Below are positions 6,521 through 14,172 of a stretch of DNA of 33,066 bases, piece by piece. The DNA is from Litoribrevibacter sp041590855 (GTDB taxonomy: Bacteria > Pseudomonadota > Gammaproteobacteria > Pseudomonadales > Litoribrevibacteraceae). Under the pieces are notes generated by a model. That model saw nothing but the letters and a program-made list of their open reading frames with translations, searched no databases and had not been told where the DNA came from. Location: positions 1-33,066 of the forward strand of contig JBFHTA010000007.1 in NCBI GenBank assembly GCA_041590855.1, given 5' to 3'. The translations under genes were made by a program, and so were the position numbers. Every line of letters begins with the position of its first letter. Position 1 is the stretch's first letter.

Positions 6521-7456
6521 ATGGCAGAAGAAAATGTGCTCACAGGATTCTGGAGCTTGTGGGTCTGGATCATCAGTGTTGGCTTGATCCTAAGCTTCCT
6601 GTATCTGCTGCACTTCGCAAAAACGATTAAAGGTTCGGACTCTCCGGATCGTAAAATGCATCATACCTTCGATGGTATTGAAGAGTATGACAACCCTATG
6701 CCGAAGTGGTGGTTGTGGTTATTCTACGGCACCATCTTCTGGGGTCTGGGTTATTTGGCTGTTTACCCAATGGGTAACTCCATGGGTATTTCAGGCATCA
6801 CTAACCTGACTCGCCTGGAAGCCGATCAACAAGCGCACCAAGAAAAGTATGGTCCGATCTTTGAGAAATACGCCTCTGTGCCTGTTGAGCAACTAGCAAA
6901 TAACCTTAATAGCGATGATGCACAAGTTAAAGCAGATGCTGAAGAAGCTAATAAAATGGGTCGCCGTTTGTTCTTGAACAACTGTGCTGTATGTCACGGT
7001 CAAGATGCTCGCGGTGGTTATGGCTTCCCTAACCTAACGGACAACGACTGGTTGTACGGTGGTTCTGGTGATACCATCAAAACGACCATCATGAGCGGTC
7101 GTAACGGTGCGATGCCAGCATGGGGTGACTCTTTAGGTGAAGAAGGCGTAAACGACGTTGCTCATTACGTACTAAGCCTGAGCGGCCGTGACGAAGTTGA
7201 TGCAGAAGCAGCGGCTCGCGGTAAAGAGTTATACAGCAACTGTGCAGCGTGTCACGGTCAGGACGGTAAAGGCAACGAATTGTTTGGCGCACCAAACCTG
7301 ACAGACAACATCTGGCTTTACGGTGGTACCTTACAACGTGTTAAGCACACTATCCGTAACGGTCGTAACGGTGTAATGCCTGCACACGAAGACCTGCTGG
7401 GTGAACAGAAAGTTCATATTCTTTCTGCTTACATCTACAGCTTATCTAACAAATGA
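6521..7456 (+). CDS. ccoP: cbb3-type cytochrome c oxidase subunit III, dihaem (CcoP)
   Basis: CcoP is the dihaem c-type subunit that takes electrons from soluble cytochromes. The 311-residue protein has two membrane segments (about 11-32 and 62-83), the form seen in many gammaproteobacteria, and the conserved YDNPMPKWWLWLFYGTIFWG entry to the second. Two periplasmic cytochrome domains follow. The first has CAVCH at 155-159 with Met198 (GAMPAW); the second has CAACH at 241-245 with Met286 (GVMPAH). The two domains are internal repeats of each other (NLTDNDWLYGG and NLTDNIWLYGG). AGGAG lies 6 nt before the ATG, inside the end of ccoQ. A strong terminator follows. Confidence 0.98.
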   Translation: MAEENVLTGFWSLWVWIISVGLILSFLYLLHFAKTIKGSDSPDRKMHHTFDGIEEYDNPMPKWWLWLFYGTIFWGLGYLAVYPMGNSMGISGITNLTRLEADQQAHQEKYGPIFEKYASVPVEQLANNLNSDDAQVKADAEEANKMGRRLFLNNCAVCHGQDARGGYGFPNLTDNDWLYGGSGDTIKTTIMSGRNGAMPAWGDSLGEEGVNDVAHYVLSLSGRDEVDAEAAARGKELYSNCAACHGQDGKGNELFGAPNLTDNIWLYGGTLQRVKHTIRNGRNGVMPAHEDLLGEQKVHILSAYIYSLSNK

Positions 7457-7475
7457 TTCATATCATCTAGTTAGT

Positions 7476-7505
7476 AAAAAATGCGGCTTTTTAGCCGCAT
7501 TTTTT
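7476..7505 (+). terminator. Terminator of the ccoNOQP operon
   Basis: The stem ATGCGGCT / AGCCGCAT (7481-7488, 7493-7500) has a TTTT loop and is extended by an A5/T5 pairing on both sides. It begins 19 nt after the ccoP stop. It separates the structural operon from the ccoGHIS assembly genes, so these can be expressed at different levels. Confidence 0.93.
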
Positions 7506-7581
7506 GTTTTTCGCCTATACATTTAAAAGGCAGATAAAGATAATACCCCCGCATTAAGTAATGATTAATGAAGAGGCATCC

Positions 7582-9003
7582 ATGGGCGATAAGATCCCGA
7601 CTAAAGACGTCGATACAGATCCAGCAGTGATGTTCACTGGCGACGAAGCCATCAAAAGCCGGGACAAGATCCAGGTACGAGCCATCACAGGCCAATTCAC
7701 CAACTTTCGAAAAATCGGTGGCTGGCTCCTCTTTGTTTTGTTCTTTGGTACCGCCTGGGTCAATTGGAATGGCCATCAGGCCGTACTTTGGGATATCCCG
7801 AACCGCCAGTTTAATATCTTTAGCATCACCTTGTGGCCCCAGGATCTAATGCTGCTATCCATGTTTCTGGTCATCTGCGCCTTTGGGCTGTTTGCCATTA
7901 CCATGTTCGCCGGACGAATCTGGTGTGGTTATACCTGCCCTCAAACGGTGTGGACTTTTATCTTCATGTGGATTGAGAAGCAGGTTGAAGGTGACCGAAA
8001 CGCACGCATCAAGCTCGACAAACAACCTTTCAGCCCCAAAAAGTTAGCGTTGCGCATGACCAAGCACGCACTGTGGTTATTGTTTGCGTTTGCTACCGCA
8101 ATTACCTTTATCGGTTATTTCACACCGGTTCGGGAACTGGTTACCGATATTTTCACCTTCGATACGGACACCACTACCCTATTCTGGCTTGGCTTCTTTA
8201 CGGTAATGACGTATCTCAACGCTGGCTGGTTAAGAGAACAAGTCTGCATATATATGTGTCCTTACGCCCGTTTTCAGGCGGTCATGTTCGATAAAGACAC
8301 CCTGATTGTTTCTTATGATGAAGCACGCGGGGAAGACCGGGGTCCTCGTAAGAAAAACGCCGATCCCAAAGAACTAGGGCTGGGCGACTGCGTTGACTGC
8401 TCCATGTGCGTTCAGGTTTGTCCTGTTGGTATCGACATCCGTGACGGACTGCAATACGAGTGCATAGCCTGCGCCAAGTGTATCGAAGCCTGCGACAGCA
8501 TTATGGACAAGGTCGGCTATGAGCGAGGCTTGATCAAATACACCAGCGAACACCAGCTGAAAGGTAATGAGTGGAAATTATTCCGTCCAAGATTTATTGG
8601 CTATATCGTCGCTCTAATCGTCATGTTCAGCGCACTGATGTACAACCTGTTCACGCTTATTCCCGTGGATTTGGAAGTAGATCGTGGTCGCGGTGCAAAC
8701 TTATTCAGGGAAAACTACAAAGGCGACATCGAAAACAGTTACAATATCCGGGTTATGAATAAGTCCCAGCACGCTGAGACCTATATTTTATCAGCCGAAG
8801 GCTTTGAAGACTTATCCATCATTGGCGACACCAAGATCTCACTCAAATCCGGTGAGATCAGCCAGGTCCCGATCAGCGTTGTAGTCCCTGCAGAAAAGTT
8901 ATCCTCTCGTAGTGAACCAATCTATTTCAAAGTGGTCGCAGAGAGTGACGAACAAATCTCTGCCGAGTCCGAAAGCCGCTTTATGGGGCCTCGCCGTCGG
9001 TAG
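7582..9003 (+). CDS. ccoG: cbb3 oxidase assembly protein CcoG (FixG/RdxA)
   Basis: CcoG is an inner-membrane iron-sulfur protein needed for cbb3 assembly; work on the family links it to copper reduction and delivery. With the start at 7582 the protein has 473 residues. It has several membrane segments (about 45-65, 88-110, 165-185 and 200-215), membrane-proximal cysteine motifs WCGYTCPQT (Cys115, Cys119) and VCIYMCPYARFQ (Cys222, Cys226), and two ferredoxin clusters, Cys270/273/276/280 and Cys294/297/300/304. A last membrane span and a periplasmic immunoglobulin-like C-terminus follow. The ATG at 7582 is preferred because AAGAGG stands 6 nt before it, while the in-frame ATG at 7561 has no ribosome site. 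It is followed by ccoH after 54 nt. Confidence 0.97.
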   Translation: MGDKIPTKDVDTDPAVMFTGDEAIKSRDKIQVRAITGQFTNFRKIGGWLLFVLFFGTAWVNWNGHQAVLWDIPNRQFNIFSITLWPQDLMLLSMFLVICAFGLFAITMFAGRIWCGYTCPQTVWTFIFMWIEKQVEGDRNARIKLDKQPFSPKKLALRMTKHALWLLFAFATAITFIGYFTPVRELVTDIFTFDTDTTTLFWLGFFTVMTYLNAGWLREQVCIYMCPYARFQAVMFDKDTLIVSYDEARGEDRGPRKKNADPKELGLGDCVDCSMCVQVCPVGIDIRDGLQYECIACAKCIEACDSIMDKVGYERGLIKYTSEHQLKGNEWKLFRPRFIGYIVALIVMFSALMYNLFTLIPVDLEVDRGRGANLFRENYKGDIENSYNIRVMNKSQHAETYILSAEGFEDLSIIGDTKISLKSGEISQVPISVVVPAEKLSSRSEPIYFKVVAESDEQISAESESRFMGPRRR

Positions 9004-9057
9004 CATCTTAGGCTGGCTATAATGGTCAGCCTTTCTGAATCAGCAAAGAGTAGTTAA

Positions 9058-9564
9058 ATGACAGACAGCAATGAAAACCAAGGTAACTGGAACCAACCTT
9101 GGCTATGGTTTACGTTAGCACCGCTTATCTTATCCGTGGTTTTGGGATTAACCATGTTAAATATTTCCTTCCATATTCAAGATGGCCTGGTAACTGACGA
9201 ATATTCCAAAGAAGGACTGACAATTAACGAACGAATTGAAAAAGAAGAGCGCGCCAAACAACTAAATACACAAATTGTATTAAGCAAAGACATTAGCGCG
9301 GGCGAGCTTAGCTTACAGTTCAGCAGCAAACTGGATAGCCAACCGGACAACCTGGTTCTGGAGCTGATCCACCCGATCATCAAAGATCAGGATCTCAAGC
9401 TGGTCATGACTCACCAGGGAAGTGGTCGTTACACAACCCAGCTGGACACCGCACCGGACGGCAAGCACTACCTTCGAATCCAGGCATTACATAACCCGGA
9501 TTGGGTACTCAAGGGCGAAGTTTTCTTTCCTCTTTCCACTGACCTAACGGTTACAGCCGATTAA
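9058..9564 (+). CDS. ccoH: cbb3 oxidase assembly protein CcoH (FixH)
   Basis: This 168-residue protein has one membrane anchor at about 14-35 and a periplasmic domain. The segment following the anchor, DGLVTDEYSKEGLTINERI, is the conserved start of the FixH domain. In the family CcoH binds the assembling cbb3 complex and is needed for its stability. The gene starts 54 nt after ccoG, with GAG-containing ribosome-site sequence upstream. A UUCG-loop hairpin directly follows its stop codon and separates it from ccoI. Confidence 0.93.
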   Translation: MTDSNENQGNWNQPWLWFTLAPLILSVVLGLTMLNISFHIQDGLVTDEYSKEGLTINERIEKEERAKQLNTQIVLSKDISAGELSLQFSSKLDSQPDNLVLELIHPIIKDQDLKLVMTHQGSGRYTTQLDTAPDGKHYLRIQALHNPDWVLKGEVFFPLSTDLTVTAD

Positions 9565-9569
9565 TTTTT

Positions 9570-9589
9570 GCGTAGGGTTCGCCCTACGC
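9570..9589 (+). other. Intercistronic UUCG tetraloop hairpin, ccoH-ccoI
   Basis: GCGTAGGG (9570-9577) and CCCTACGC (9582-9589) form a perfect 8-bp stem closed by TTCG, which in RNA is an unusually stable tetraloop. The stem starts 5 nt after the ccoH stop codon and ends 13 nt before the ccoI ATG. No T run follows, so it does not look like a normal terminator; it could stabilise the 3' end of the upstream message, dampen expression or affect ccoI initiation. Confidence 0.8.
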
Positions 9590-9602
9590 CGTTTCCCTGA
9601 TT

Positions 9603-11990
9603 ATGCAAGATACTAGTTGTTATCACTGTGGCGAGCCTGTACCGGCTAATGTAGATATTTCGTCCGAAATAGACCAGGAATCCCGATCTTTCTGTTGTAT
9701 TGGCTGCCAAGCCGTTGCCTTAACCATTTCCGGTGCTGGTCTGGAAAACTATTACCAATTCCGAACCGCTAATGCAGAGCAAGCAACAGACTTATCCGAT
9801 CAACAGGAAAAGTACGCACTGTACGACGAGCCGAGTGTTCAACAAAAGTTTTGCAGCTACGAAGACGACACGGCAGCAGCCACATTATTGATTAAAGGCA
9901 TTACCTGTGCCGCCTGCGTCTGGCTGATCGAAAAGCACCTTGAAAAAATTGAGGGCATTGAAGACGTTAGAGTCAACCTGAGCACACACAGAGCCAGTAT
10001 CACCTGGAATACTAACGCTCTGAAATTAAGCGATATCTTCTTCGCTATCGACGCCATTGGTTACCATGCAGAACCCTGGAAAGCCAACCGCGCAGCCCAA
10101 CAGCAACAAAAAGAAAGCCACACTGCCCTAATTCGATTAGGGATTGCCGGCATCGGTATGATGCAGGTCATGATGATGGCCAACGCGTTGTATTTTGGCT
10201 ATTACACAGGCATCGATAAATCTTATGAAGCCTTTATTCGCTGGGCCAGTCTCTTCCTCAGCACACCAGTGGTCTTGTATTCGGCCTACCCGTTTTTCAA
10301 TGCGGCCATTCGTGATCTCAAAACCAAACATCTGACGATGGATGTTCCTGTTTCGATTGCCATTGCCCTGGCCTATTCCTCAAGCATCTGGGCAACCTTT
10401 AACGGAACAGGTGAAGTGTATTTTGATTCTGTCTGTATGTTTACCTTCTTCCTATTGTTAGGAAGGTATTTTGAAATGAAGGTAAGACATCAGAACTCCC
10501 AAGTGTCTAATGACCTCATTGGCTTAATGCCCAACTCCACCTTGGTATACAGTGAAGGCGAATACCGGGTTACTCCGACGGAACAAATTAAAGTTGGAGA
10601 TAAAGTTCTGGTAAAAGCAGGACACACCATCCCTTCGGATGCCAAAGTTATTAACGGCACCGCCGATGTAGATGAATCGGCATTAACTGGTGAATACCTG
10701 CCTGTCAGAAAGACCGAAGGGGATTCGGTCATGGGTGGCACCGTTTGCCTGGATCACCCGATTGAAATTGAAATCACCACCGTTGGGCATCAAAACACCT
10801 TGAGTCTGGTTGTAGAGCTAATGAACAAGGCGGAATCCAGCAAACCCAGAATTGCCAGAATCGCAGACACCATCGCCAGCCGTTTTGTAGCAGCGGTTCT
10901 GATTACAGCAATCACTGTTTGGGGAAGCTGGATGCTGATCGACCCGGACAAAGCATTCTGGATTGCCCTATCAGTGTTGGTAGTCACTTGCCCATGTGCT
11001 TTATCACTGGCAACCCCCACTGCCATTACCGCTGCCACGTCCTCTTTAAAGCGTTCCGGCCTGGTTATTACCAGCACACACGTTCTTGAAAGTTTACCGA
11101 CCACCACCGATGTACTCTTCGATAAAACCGGGACACTTACGGAAGGCAAGCTCTCCATTGCAGAAATCGTCACGCCCTCAGGTTTAACTCATGAAGAAGC
11201 ACTCGCCCTGGCCGCTCAGCTGGAAGCAGCCTCGGAACATCCTATCGGACGCGCATTTCCATCCACAACCCAACCTGCACAACAGGTAGAGGTGACTCCC
11301 GGCGGCGGATTAAGCGGCGACATTGAAGGCCAAACCTTGTTCATTGGGCACAGTGCATTTATCGAGGACAAGACACAGGTTACCCAAGTCACACTTCCAG
11401 ATCAGGACAACTGGGTAGTTCTCGCCAACAATCATGAAGTACTGGCGTTCTTTAAAGTGGAAGACACCTTGCGAGCAGACGCCCAACAAGCCCTGCACAC
11501 CCTGCATCAACAGCAGTTGGATGTGCACATGCTCACCGGTGATCGCTCTCAGAACGCTCAGCTGATAGCCAACGAATTAGACATCAAACATGTCCACTCC
11601 GGATTAACCCCGCAAGGCAAACTGGATCACCTGGCAGAACTTCACACCCAGCACAAACGTACCCTGATGATTGGGGACGGCATTAATGACATTCCGGTTT
11701 TAGCCTCGGCAGGCATTTCAATTGCCATGAACGAAGCCACCGATCTGGCAAAAACCAAATCCGATATGATCTTAATGAATGGTCAACTGAGCGCCATCAA
11801 TAAAGCGTTCGACATTGCCAGACAATGCAGAAAAATAATTAAACAGAACCTCTCATGGGCTTTGGTGTATAATCTGATCGCCCTACCATTGGCTGCAACC
11901 GGTTACATCCCTCCTTGGGCAGCAGCGATTGGCATGTCAGCAAGTTCTTTGGTCGTAGTACTAAACGCACTTCGACTTAGAAAAATCTAA
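9603..11990 (+). CDS. ccoI: Copper-transporting P1B-type ATPase CcoI (FixI)
   Basis: CcoI exports copper from the cytoplasm for insertion into the CuB site of cbb3 oxidase. The 795 residues show a cysteine-rich N-terminal region (CYHC at 6-9, CCIGC at 31-35), a heavy-metal-binding domain with GITCAACVW (Cys102, Cys105), the actuator TGE at 362-364, the membrane CPC at 463-465, the phosphorylation site DKTGT starting at Asp507, the nucleotide-binding HP at 546-547 and the hinge GDGIND at 691-696. The N-terminal extra cysteine region marks the FixI group among copper ATPases. The ATG has no recognisable ribosome site (GTTTCCCTGATT before it) and follows the UUCG hairpin by 13 nt. ccoS follows after 14 nt. 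Confidence 0.97.
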   Translation: MQDTSCYHCGEPVPANVDISSEIDQESRSFCCIGCQAVALTISGAGLENYYQFRTANAEQATDLSDQQEKYALYDEPSVQQKFCSYEDDTAAATLLIKGITCAACVWLIEKHLEKIEGIEDVRVNLSTHRASITWNTNALKLSDIFFAIDAIGYHAEPWKANRAAQQQQKESHTALIRLGIAGIGMMQVMMMANALYFGYYTGIDKSYEAFIRWASLFLSTPVVLYSAYPFFNAAIRDLKTKHLTMDVPVSIAIALAYSSSIWATFNGTGEVYFDSVCMFTFFLLLGRYFEMKVRHQNSQVSNDLIGLMPNSTLVYSEGEYRVTPTEQIKVGDKVLVKAGHTIPSDAKVINGTADVDESALTGEYLPVRKTEGDSVMGGTVCLDHPIEIEITTVGHQNTLSLVVELMNKAESSKPRIARIADTIASRFVAAVLITAITVWGSWMLIDPDKAFWIALSVLVVTCPCALSLATPTAITAATSSLKRSGLVITSTHVLESLPTTTDVLFDKTGTLTEGKLSIAEIVTPSGLTHEEALALAAQLEAASEHPIGRAFPSTTQPAQQVEVTPGGGLSGDIEGQTLFIGHSAFIEDKTQVTQVTLPDQDNWVVLANNHEVLAFFKVEDTLRADAQQALHTLHQQQLDVHMLTGDRSQNAQLIANELDIKHVHSGLTPQGKLDHLAELHTQHKRTLMIGDGINDIPVLASAGISIAMNEATDLAKTKSDMILMNGQLSAINKAFDIARQCRKIIKQNLSWALVYNLIALPLAATGYIPPWAAAIGMSASSLVVVLNALRLRKI

Positions 11991-12004
11991 TGTGAGGAAG
12001 CCAA

Positions 12005-12214
12005 GTGGACAGCATTTTATTCTTGATCCCTGTTTCTATTATCTTTCTGACCATCGCGGTTATCGCTTTGATCTGGAACATCAAGAGCGGTCAGTTTGAT
12101 GACATGGAAACCCCTGCCCACAAAATTCTGTTTGATGATGATGAAGAGCTGATGCCCGACGATGCCAAGCCGTTAAAAAATACCACCTCTTCTGAAAACA
12201 AAGACAAGCAATAA
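12005..12214 (+). CDS. ccoS: cbb3 oxidase maturation protein CcoS
   Basis: This 69-residue protein has one N-terminal membrane span (about 3-26) followed by the family signature IWNIKSGQFDDMETPAHKIL and an acidic tail. CcoS is required for cofactor insertion into cbb3 oxidase. The start is a GTG with GAGGAAG 5 nt upstream. It comes 14 nt after ccoI and is the standard last gene of the ccoGHIS group. Confidence 0.93.
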   Translation: MDSILFLIPVSIIFLTIAVIALIWNIKSGQFDDMETPAHKILFDDDEELMPDDAKPLKNTTSSENKDKQ

Positions 12215-12271
12215 TCCAGTACTTATAGCCCCAATCGGGCATACCAGACAACAACATACCTAACGATCACT

Positions 12272-13108
12272 ATGACTGTAGATACACTTTCTTTTACAGC
12301 AGCCTTTCTGATTGGCTTGCTGGGCGGCGCTCATTGTATTGGCATGTGCGGCGGAATCACCGGTACCTTTGGCCTTAATTCAAAAGGGACATTTGCAGAC
12401 CGTTTTACCAAGAATTTGGCGTTTAATACCGGACGAATTATCAGTTATAGCTGTATTGGATTTATCATCGGCCTGGCCAGCGCTCTGTTAGCAGGATTAA
12501 GCCCAACAGTAGGTATGATCTTACGATTGATCGCTGGTGTATTCATTATTTTAATGGGCTTATATATTGCCGACTGGTCACGAGCCATTACTAAGATCGA
12601 AAAGCCTGGCCAATGGATTTGGAAACACATTCAACCGTTAACCAAGCCATTTCTGCCTGCAGACACCCTAATCAAATCTTTATACCTTGGCGGACTCTGG
12701 GGGTGGCTGCCTTGTGGTTTAGTGTACAGCACTCTGGTGTTAGCCTCTGCCAACGCCTCTCCCGTCAGCGCAGCCGGTGTCATGTTAGCATTTGGTCTGG
12801 GCACCTTGCCGACCATGCTTGCAACAGGTCTTCTCGCCTCTCAACTCAGTAACATTATTCGAAATAAACGTGTGAGAAACTTCAGCGCGGTACTGATGAT
12901 AGGCATGGGTATCTGGATTGTATATGGCAATAGCCAGCATCTGATTGGTCATGGCGAACATGGCAGCCATCATGGAGATCATTCTCAGTCGATGGATCAC
13001 AGTACCATGGACCACAGCCAAATGAATCATAATGAAAACAACCAGAACACTTTCGATCACAGCACCATGGATCACAGTAAAATGGATCATTCCAAGATGA
13101 ATCACTAA
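12272..13108 (+). CDS. TauE/SafE-like (COG2836-type) membrane protein with His/Met-rich tail, probable metal handling
   Basis: This 278-residue protein has about six membrane segments in residues 1-220. It carries the two motifs of the group usually annotated as sulfite exporter TauE/SafE or UreH-like: GGAHCIGMCGG (His21, Cys22, Cys26) in the first helix and GWLPCGLVYS (Cys148) in the middle. After the last helix comes a tail from about residue 223 with a dozen histidines and repeated DHSxM/MDHS units. Cys, Met and His in this arrangement point to copper or another soft metal rather than sulfite. The gene sits 57 nt after ccoS, a place where this family is often found next to cbb3 genes, so a role in copper supply or removal for the oxidase is likely but inferred. 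The start lacks a good ribosome site. Confidence 0.85.
   Translation: MTVDTLSFTAAFLIGLLGGAHCIGMCGGITGTFGLNSKGTFADRFTKNLAFNTGRIISYSCIGFIIGLASALLAGLSPTVGMILRLIAGVFIILMGLYIADWSRAITKIEKPGQWIWKHIQPLTKPFLPADTLIKSLYLGGLWGWLPCGLVYSTLVLASANASPVSAAGVMLAFGLGTLPTMLATGLLASQLSNIIRNKRVRNFSAVLMIGMGIWIVYGNSQHLIGHGEHGSHHGDHSQSMDHSTMDHSQMNHNENNQNTFDHSTMDHSKMDHSKMNH
12977..13105 (+). repeat. Tandem MDHS-type codon repeats in the SafE-like tail
   Basis: The end of the gene encodes degenerate tandem units of the form DHS(x)M: DHSQSM, DHSTM, DHSQM, then after an Asn-rich spacer DHSTM, DHSKM and DHSKM, ending in NH. The DNA units (GGATCACAGTACCAT, GGACCACAGCCAAAT, GGATCACAGTAAAAT) are alike but not identical, which fits repeat expansion followed by drift. 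Confidence 0.85.
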
Positions 13109-13291
13109 GGAAGCGCTAAAGATCCAAGAGCGCCTATACTAATATCAATTTAACAAACCTTTCATTGATCTAAGTGGTTTTGGCACGTATTATTTCTGTT
13201 AATCTGAATCTCAATACCGCACCAAAAACGTGCTTTAACGAATGGTCAAGCTGTGTTATAAATTGGCAAAATCTTACGGAAACTGTAGCTT

Positions 13292-14071
13292 ATGTCTCAG
13301 AAAAATCTCATTAGCGTAAAAGGGTGCGGTACAGCGGTAAGCTGTCAGGACTGTTCACTAAGTTCTCTTTGCTTACCACTGTCTCTTCATGAGCAAGACA
13401 TTGATCGTTTGGACGCCATCATCAAACGTGGTCGACCGTATCAAAAAGGACAAACACTATGGCGACAGGGTGATGACTTTCATTCTGTACTGGCTATTCG
13501 TTCCGGATGTGTGAAAAGCTTTATCACCAGCCCGTCAGGTGAAGAGCAAATAGTGGGCTTTCACTTTGCTGGTGAACTGATCGGTCTGAATGGGCTATTC
13601 AATAAAAAGTACCCGATAACCACCGTTGCGCTTGAAACAACCACCGTATGTGATATTCCGTATGACAGCCTGGATGCACTCGCTGACGATCTACCAGAAC
13701 TCCGCGACCAGGTACTTCAGAGCATGAGTCAGGAGATTTCTGAAGATCAGCAGATGATGCTGTTGCTTAGCAAGAAAACCTCTGAGCAACGTTTGGCAAC
13801 CTTCCTTGTATCTGTGTCTGAGCGTTTCCATCGTAGAGGCTATTCAGCTACGCGGTTCCGCCTGACAATGTCCAGAAACGACCTTGGTAATTTCCTGGGC
13901 TTGGCTGTAGAAACCGTAAGCCGTATATTCAGCAAGTTCCAGCAGAAAGAAATTCTTCGCTTCCTGGACAGCAGCCGGGATATCGAATTACTGGACGTTG
14001 AAAGTCTGTACGAATTGGCCGACCTTCAGGAAGGTACAGTCACAGGTTGCGGAAGCCGGGTTGCAGGCTGA
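13292..14071 (+). CDS. anr: Anr/FNR-type oxygen-sensing transcriptional regulator
   Basis: This 259-residue member of the CRP/FNR family has the [4Fe-4S] ligands of FNR: Cys18, Cys21 and Cys27 (C-x2-C-x5-C) with Cys120 as fourth, plus an extra Cys12. The cyclic-nucleotide-like beta barrel spans about 35-150, followed by the dimer helix and a helix-turn-helix at about 194-215. The recognition helix contains ETVSR (Glu207, Ser210, Arg211), the set that reads TTGAT half-sites. It should switch on microaerobic genes when oxygen falls. A TATAAA at 13257-13262 may be its -10. It lies directly downstream of the cbb3 assembly genes as in Pseudomonas, but no hemN gene is between them. A strong terminator follows. 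Anr, FnrA and EtrA name the same orthologue in different genera. Confidence 0.96.
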   Translation: MSQKNLISVKGCGTAVSCQDCSLSSLCLPLSLHEQDIDRLDAIIKRGRPYQKGQTLWRQGDDFHSVLAIRSGCVKSFITSPSGEEQIVGFHFAGELIGLNGLFNKKYPITTVALETTTVCDIPYDSLDALADDLPELRDQVLQSMSQEISEDQQMMLLLSKKTSEQRLATFLVSVSERFHRRGYSATRFRLTMSRNDLGNFLGLAVETVSRIFSKFQQKEILRFLDSSRDIELLDVESLYELADLQEGTVTGCGSRVAG

Positions 14072-14101
14072 TTGAAACTTCATCGAACAAATCTGAACAC
14101 T

Positions 14102-14129
14102 AAAAAGCCCGGCAATTGCCGGGCTTTTT
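14102..14129. terminator. Bidirectional terminator between anr and ppnN
   Basis: A perfect 28-bp palindrome, AAAAAGCCCGGCAATTGCCGGGCTTTTT, lies between two convergent genes. It offers a GC-rich stem followed by T5 on either strand and so should end transcription from both sides. Confidence 0.93.
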
Positions 14130-14172
14130 AATATCCAATTCCTCTTTTCCGACTTAACTAACGAAAGTCACT

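Noticed and set aside
7561..7581. Upstream ATG at 7561 as the ccoG start
   Set aside because: No ribosome site precedes it, whereas AAGAGG stands 6 nt before the ATG at 7582.
13128..13250. TTGAT near 13165 and GCACGT/ACGTGC at 13183 and 13228 as regulatory sites of anr
   Set aside because: The TTGAT lacks a matching second half, and the 6-bp pair 40 nt apart is within chance expectation.
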